A stretch of 9,169 nucleotides of DNA from contig CAZZHH010000092.1 of assembly GCA_964653595.1 (NCBI GenBank), positions 1 to 9,169 of the forward strand, given 5' to 3'. Below are positions 7,801 through 9,169 of this stretch, piece by piece. The notes beneath the pieces were generated by a model. The model ran no database searches. It was not told where the DNA came from and was given only the letters and a program-made list of their open reading frames with translations. Made by a program: the position numbers and the translations under genes. This DNA comes from JBAXTE01 sp964653595 (GTDB lineage: Bacteria; Bacteroidota; Bacteroidia; Bacteroidales; WCHB1-69). Every line of letters begins with the position of its first letter. Position 1 is the stretch's first letter.

Positions 7801-7978
7801 TGGAAGTTTGCAAATAGTAGATTTCTTGGGAAAATCCATTGTCTCAAAACCTATACTAATCAATAATGGAGATAATTTAATTACCTTAGACTTGAATGGT
7901 TTTGCAAACGGATTATATATGATAACCATCAACACAAAAAATGGCGATATTCGCCAAAAAATGTTAATTCAAAAATAA
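4826..7978 (+). CDS. Secreted thermolysin-family (M4) metalloprotease with T9SS sorting domain
   Basis: Extracellular zinc endopeptidase of 1050 residues. Residues 1-20 are a signal peptide (cleavage near AFG|QK). FTP propeptide ~50-110 and PepSY-like ~120-215 would act as inhibitor and folding aid. The M4 catalytic region runs ~220-536: NAMW at 333-336 (substrate binding), HEISH at 361-365, GALNESFSD with zinc ligand E385 and D389, and DNGGVHTNSG with catalytic His446. H365 to E385 has thermolysin's exact spacing, so the site is complete. Residues ~553-655 and ~660-768 are two similar beta domains, each opening with Cys and a later GC. Residues ~775-953 look like a MAM/jelly-roll beta-sandwich. 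The last ~83 residues (from NLYPNPA, 971-977) are a type A T9SS sorting domain, so export across the outer membrane is expected. ATG 4826 is chosen because the signal peptide starts there; a longer frame from TTG 4733 would overlap the upstream terminator. Confidence 0.95.
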   Translation: MRKGIFTLLICLVLSAVAFGQKLSDITTQNTGTSWVQFKPNLNAKGTTFFSQYKKAFGLTENDEMRLIKSETDAIGFTHYRYQQYHNNVLVFGAIYILHEKNNQLKTGNGLIVSNLKTTSKPSISSKKAVEIAIAKVSANEYAWQNKILEADLKTMTKDAKATHYPTPNLMLFSKNLSKDYTLVYKVEVFSTKPLQRVAIYVDAFSGQIFHTINMMKTSDKPTKAQTRYNGIRTITVDSVNSTQYYLRESGRGNGITTKNLQNQGDMVNVNTNLAVHIIETDTFFNEDITANNAHWASEMTYDYFLQVHNRNSYNGNGIGLFSYVHWGNAISNAMWTGSAMVYGDGGGTTGPFTTAEICGHEISHAVTQYTADLVYENEPGALNESFSDMFGSMVNLFATDTLNWLIGSQTGSAFRNMINPKQYQNPDTYKGQYWVTGTEDNGGVHTNSGVANYWFALIVQGDTGTNDKGYKYNISPIGSQKSEKIAYRALSTYLTPNSKYIDCYNATILAANDLYGECSVESKTVADAWVAVGVGRPFDTLAVYTNGITGPITDCGLTNETLNITLFYNGCNRSLETGTKIYLMAKVDVSTVYYDTLLLTTPFVGGTSITHSFSSPIDVSTIGNHRIDLWIKTEGADTYSDSIKNYQFTNRLQQNIDFAATQVLSPKTSCLLGTEETVSMSFTYLGCEPTQINDSVRLGYSINSSDTVYEYKVLNQQMNYGDTLTYTFLTKADCSQVGNNTVQVFTANTLDTLRSNNTKSITITRPFFLNDHGVLNFNESDVYNYYYKEIVQHGKIQLKTISGYPNGRVLQMTSGNVFDYYTLLEFPSSADNAWSVNEMLSAKANFCVDARTLTSLHLSFDLKQTNGSALYSQYLGSQDFSMASIMRILVNGDHYNNQTFKSTTSSADPFTNHVLNLSNYIGNVLEVSFETRNISGDIGQTLDNAYLDNLHFILNSGDDITEVNSDISFNLYPNPANQQTNLYINSKDFLVGSLQIVDFLGKSIVSKPILINNGDNLITLDLNGFANGLYMITINTKNGDIRQKMLIQK

Positions 7979-8010
7979 ATAAAATAACATTCTATTTTAA
8001 TATCAAAAAA

Positions 8011-8049
8011 AAAGACAGAGTCGTGGTAATATGACCCTGTTTTTTTTTA
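8011..8049 (+). terminator. Intrinsic terminator after the M4 protease gene
   Basis: ACAGAGTC (8015-8022) pairs with GACCCTGT (8033-8040) with one A-C mismatch. The stem is extended by an A-run against a T-run, and the T-tract follows directly. The A-tract on the left and T-tract on the right suggest it could work in both directions. Confidence 0.8.
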
Positions 8050-8050
8050 T

Positions 8051-8058
8051 TATTTTTG
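8051..8058 (+). promoter_or_regulatory. Candidate -7 box for the TPR gene
   Basis: TATTTTTG fits TAnnTTTG exactly and lies 15 bp before the ATG at 8074, directly after the terminator T-tract. No TTTG is found at the expected -33 distance, where the upstream bases lie within the terminator stem, and the leader would be under 10 nt. It may be a chance match in T-rich DNA. Confidence 0.35.
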
Positions 8059-8073
8059 AAGTGTCAAAAAAAA

Positions 8074-8385
8074 ATGAAAAAGTTATCCTTGTTATTTGCA
8101 ATCACCATGTTTGGTCTTTCAACCATTCTAATTGGACAAAATTCACTGAAATATGATGCAGGGGTAAAAAGTTACAATGAAAAGAAATACGAAACTGCTA
8201 TTCGTCTCTTTACGGAATCCATTTCCGAAAACCCTAGTTTAGTTGAAGCTTGGTATTTAAAAGGACTTTCCTACTATAGTTTAAATTTGTTTCAATTGGC
8301 AACTATCGATTTTTCAGTTTTTCTTTCACACAAACCCAACGACAAAGATGCACTGGTATACAGGAGTTACCACACATTAGAATGA
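8074..8385 (+). CDS. Short secreted TPR protein, probably truncated at its 3' end
   Basis: Encodes 103 residues. Residues 1-21 are a signal peptide (MKK, long hydrophobic run, cleavage near ILIG|QN), so the product is periplasmic or envelope-bound. Two tetratricopeptide repeats follow, at about 25-58 (YDAGVKSYNEKKYETAIRLFTESISENPS) and 59-92 (AWYLKGLSYYSLNLFQLATIDF...KPND). Such repeats normally mediate protein contacts. A third repeat begins at KDALVYRS (91-98) but breaks off. The last five codons (YHTLE) and the stop are read from the inverted-repeat sequence at 8366-8380. TPR arrays seldom end after one turn of a helix, so the original gene was probably longer and lost its 3' part when the neighbouring cassette-like DNA arrived. 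The start at 8074 is preferred over an in-frame TTG at 8056 because it opens the signal peptide. The specific role is not recognisable. Confidence 0.75.
   Translation: MKKLSLLFAITMFGLSTILIGQNSLKYDAGVKSYNEKKYETAIRLFTESISENPSLVEAWYLKGLSYYSLNLFQLATIDFSVFLSHKPNDKDALVYRSYHTLE
8366..8380. repeat. attC-like right half-site at the end of the TPR gene
   Basis: TTACCACACATTA (8367-8379) matches the reverse complement of 9114-9126 at 12 of 13 bases. The end, ATTAGAA, is near the integron R' core GTTRRRY, with the first G changed to A. No left partner arm lies upstream; the preceding DNA is TPR coding sequence. This may mark the left boundary of a cassette that contains the membrane-protein gene. Confidence 0.55.
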
Positions 8386-8438
8386 AGAGCAGAGTTGACA
8401 CACAGAAAATAAATATTAACATAATATCTTGATTAAAA

Positions 8439-9116
8439 ATGACACGAGAAGAACAATTAGTTTTTTGCAAAAAGTGCATAAACCGTAAAATGGACATGAA
8501 ACAGGGTCTGATTTGTAATTTAACTGGAGAAAAGGCAGCTTTTCAAGATGAATGTCCTGACTTCAAGAGAGATGAAACAGTTAAAGAAATTCCTTTAGAC
8601 GACAAAGAAGGATTACAAACTGCCGAGATTAAACAAAAATTGTCTCCTGAAATAATAGAAAGATTAAAAATGGAGCAAAAATTAATACCTGGAATTGTAT
8701 CGGGATTGATTGTTGGGATTCTTGGTGCGATTTTATGGGGAATAATCACTGTTGCAACTGGATTTCAAATTGGATACATGGCTCTTGCAATTGGTGCAGG
8801 TGTAGGATTGACAATTAGAAAATTTGGTAATGGGATTGATTCAATTTTTGGAATTGGGGGTGCAGGAATTGCATTGTTTAGCGTTTTGCTTGGAAACTTC
8901 TTGAGTATTATTGGATTTATTGCAAATGCAGAGGGGTTAGGTTATATTGAAACATTATTTCGATTTGATTATTCGTATCTACCAGCAGTTATGGGGGAGA
9001 CATTTAGTATAATTGATTTAGTGTTTTATGGGATAGCAGTATTTGAAGGATACAAGTTTTCTTTTAGACTGATTACAGAAAAACGGATAATGGAATTAAG
9101 ACAGATGAACAAATAA
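8439..9116 (+). CDS. Four-cysteine multi-pass membrane protein of unknown function
   Basis: Encodes 225 residues. The N-terminal ~45 residues are soluble and carry Cys10, Cys13 (FCKKC), Cys26 (GLICNLTG) and Cys39 (ECPDF), which could form a small zinc-binding module. Residues ~46-80 are charged and helical. Four hydrophobic segments follow at about 82-107, 111-126, 137-163 and 188-208; the first three are rich in Gly, Ala and Ile, and a basic tail (ITEKRIMELRQMNK) ends the protein. No signal peptide is present, so the Cys module is probably cytosolic. From memory, the start pattern MTREEQLxFCxxCxNR...GxxCxLT...CPDF recurs in uncharacterised Bacteroidota membrane proteins, but I cannot name a family function. 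The ATG at 8439 follows an A/T-rich leader. The gene is bounded by inverted half-sites at 8366-8380 and 9114-9126, and its stop codon TAA is the first triplet of the right-hand repeat, which suggests a mobile cassette. Confidence 0.85.
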   Translation: MTREEQLVFCKKCINRKMDMKQGLICNLTGEKAAFQDECPDFKRDETVKEIPLDDKEGLQTAEIKQKLSPEIIERLKMEQKLIPGIVSGLIVGILGAILWGIITVATGFQIGYMALAIGAGVGLTIRKFGNGIDSIFGIGGAGIALFSVLLGNFLSIIGFIANAEGLGYIETLFRFDYSYLPAVMGETFSIIDLVFYGIAVFEGYKFSFRLITEKRIMELRQMNK

Positions 9117-9169
9117 CGTGTGGTAATAAATAGGGCTTCAAGTGGTGCGAAGCACCCAGCGAGAAGCGC
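9114..9169. repeat. attC-like left half-site and nested hairpins, cut by window end
   Basis: Starts at the stop codon of the membrane-protein gene. TAACGTGTGGTAA (9114-9126) is the inverted partner of 8367-8379. It is followed by GCTTC (9135-9139) pairing with GAAGC (9163-9167) and, inside that, GGTGC-GAA-GCACC (9144-9156). A left arm placed at a stop codon, with a structured centre, is the layout of the left side of an attC site. The expected right arm (close to TTACCACACGTTA) would lie just beyond the window. Local GC content rises visibly over 9134-9169 compared with the gene before it. Confidence 0.6.

Noticed and set aside
8366..9169. Insertion sequence or transposon
   Set aside because: The enclosed gene has no transposase or recombinase motif, and no flanking target duplication is visible; the half-site layout fits a cassette better.
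1..9169. tRNA, rRNA or riboswitch genes
   Set aside because: No cloverleaf-type sequence, rRNA core or recognised riboswitch motif was seen in the intergenic regions; those regions are accounted for by repeats, promoters and terminators.

Overview
The window is AT-rich DNA, and several features point to a Bacteroidota genome (class Bacteroidia or a relative). The secreted M4 protease ends in a type IX secretion (T9SS) sorting domain. A TTTG-N19-TAnnTTTG promoter of the Bacteroidota sigma type lies upstream of ptb. Leaders are A-rich and lack Shine-Dalgarno sequences. All genes are on the + strand.

Layout. Positions 2-1018 hold the 3' part of a glutamine-dependent NAD+ synthase (nadE), cut by the left edge. 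After it comes a strong two-level inverted repeat (1021-1114) that resembles an integron attC site, then a secreted M64-family metallopeptidase (1135-2403). The 223-bp gap after that contains a 25-bp repeat in two direct copies, with a third partial copy inverted, and then the promoter and palindrome that precede ptb (2627-3526). Phosphate butyryltransferase and butyrate kinase (buk, 3604-4683) form the metabolic core. Together they convert butyryl-CoA, or branched-chain acyl-CoA, to the free acid with ATP formation. A hairpin plus T-tract lies between the two genes, and a clear intrinsic terminator follows buk.

Positions 4826-7978 encode a large thermolysin-family (M4) protease. It has a propeptide, a complete zinc site, two similar Cys-containing beta domains, a predicted beta-sandwich and a T9SS sorting domain. 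After another terminator comes a short secreted TPR protein (8074-8385) that stops at the start of its third repeat.

The right end is the most unusual part. The TPR reading frame runs into a 13-bp sequence that recurs inverted (12 of 13 bases) exactly at the stop codon of the next gene, a four-cysteine membrane protein (8439-9116). That second copy leads into nested hairpins that continue to the window edge. The arrangement looks like a mobile gene cassette bounded by attC-like half-sites and lying at the truncated 3' end of the TPR gene. No integrase is visible in the window.
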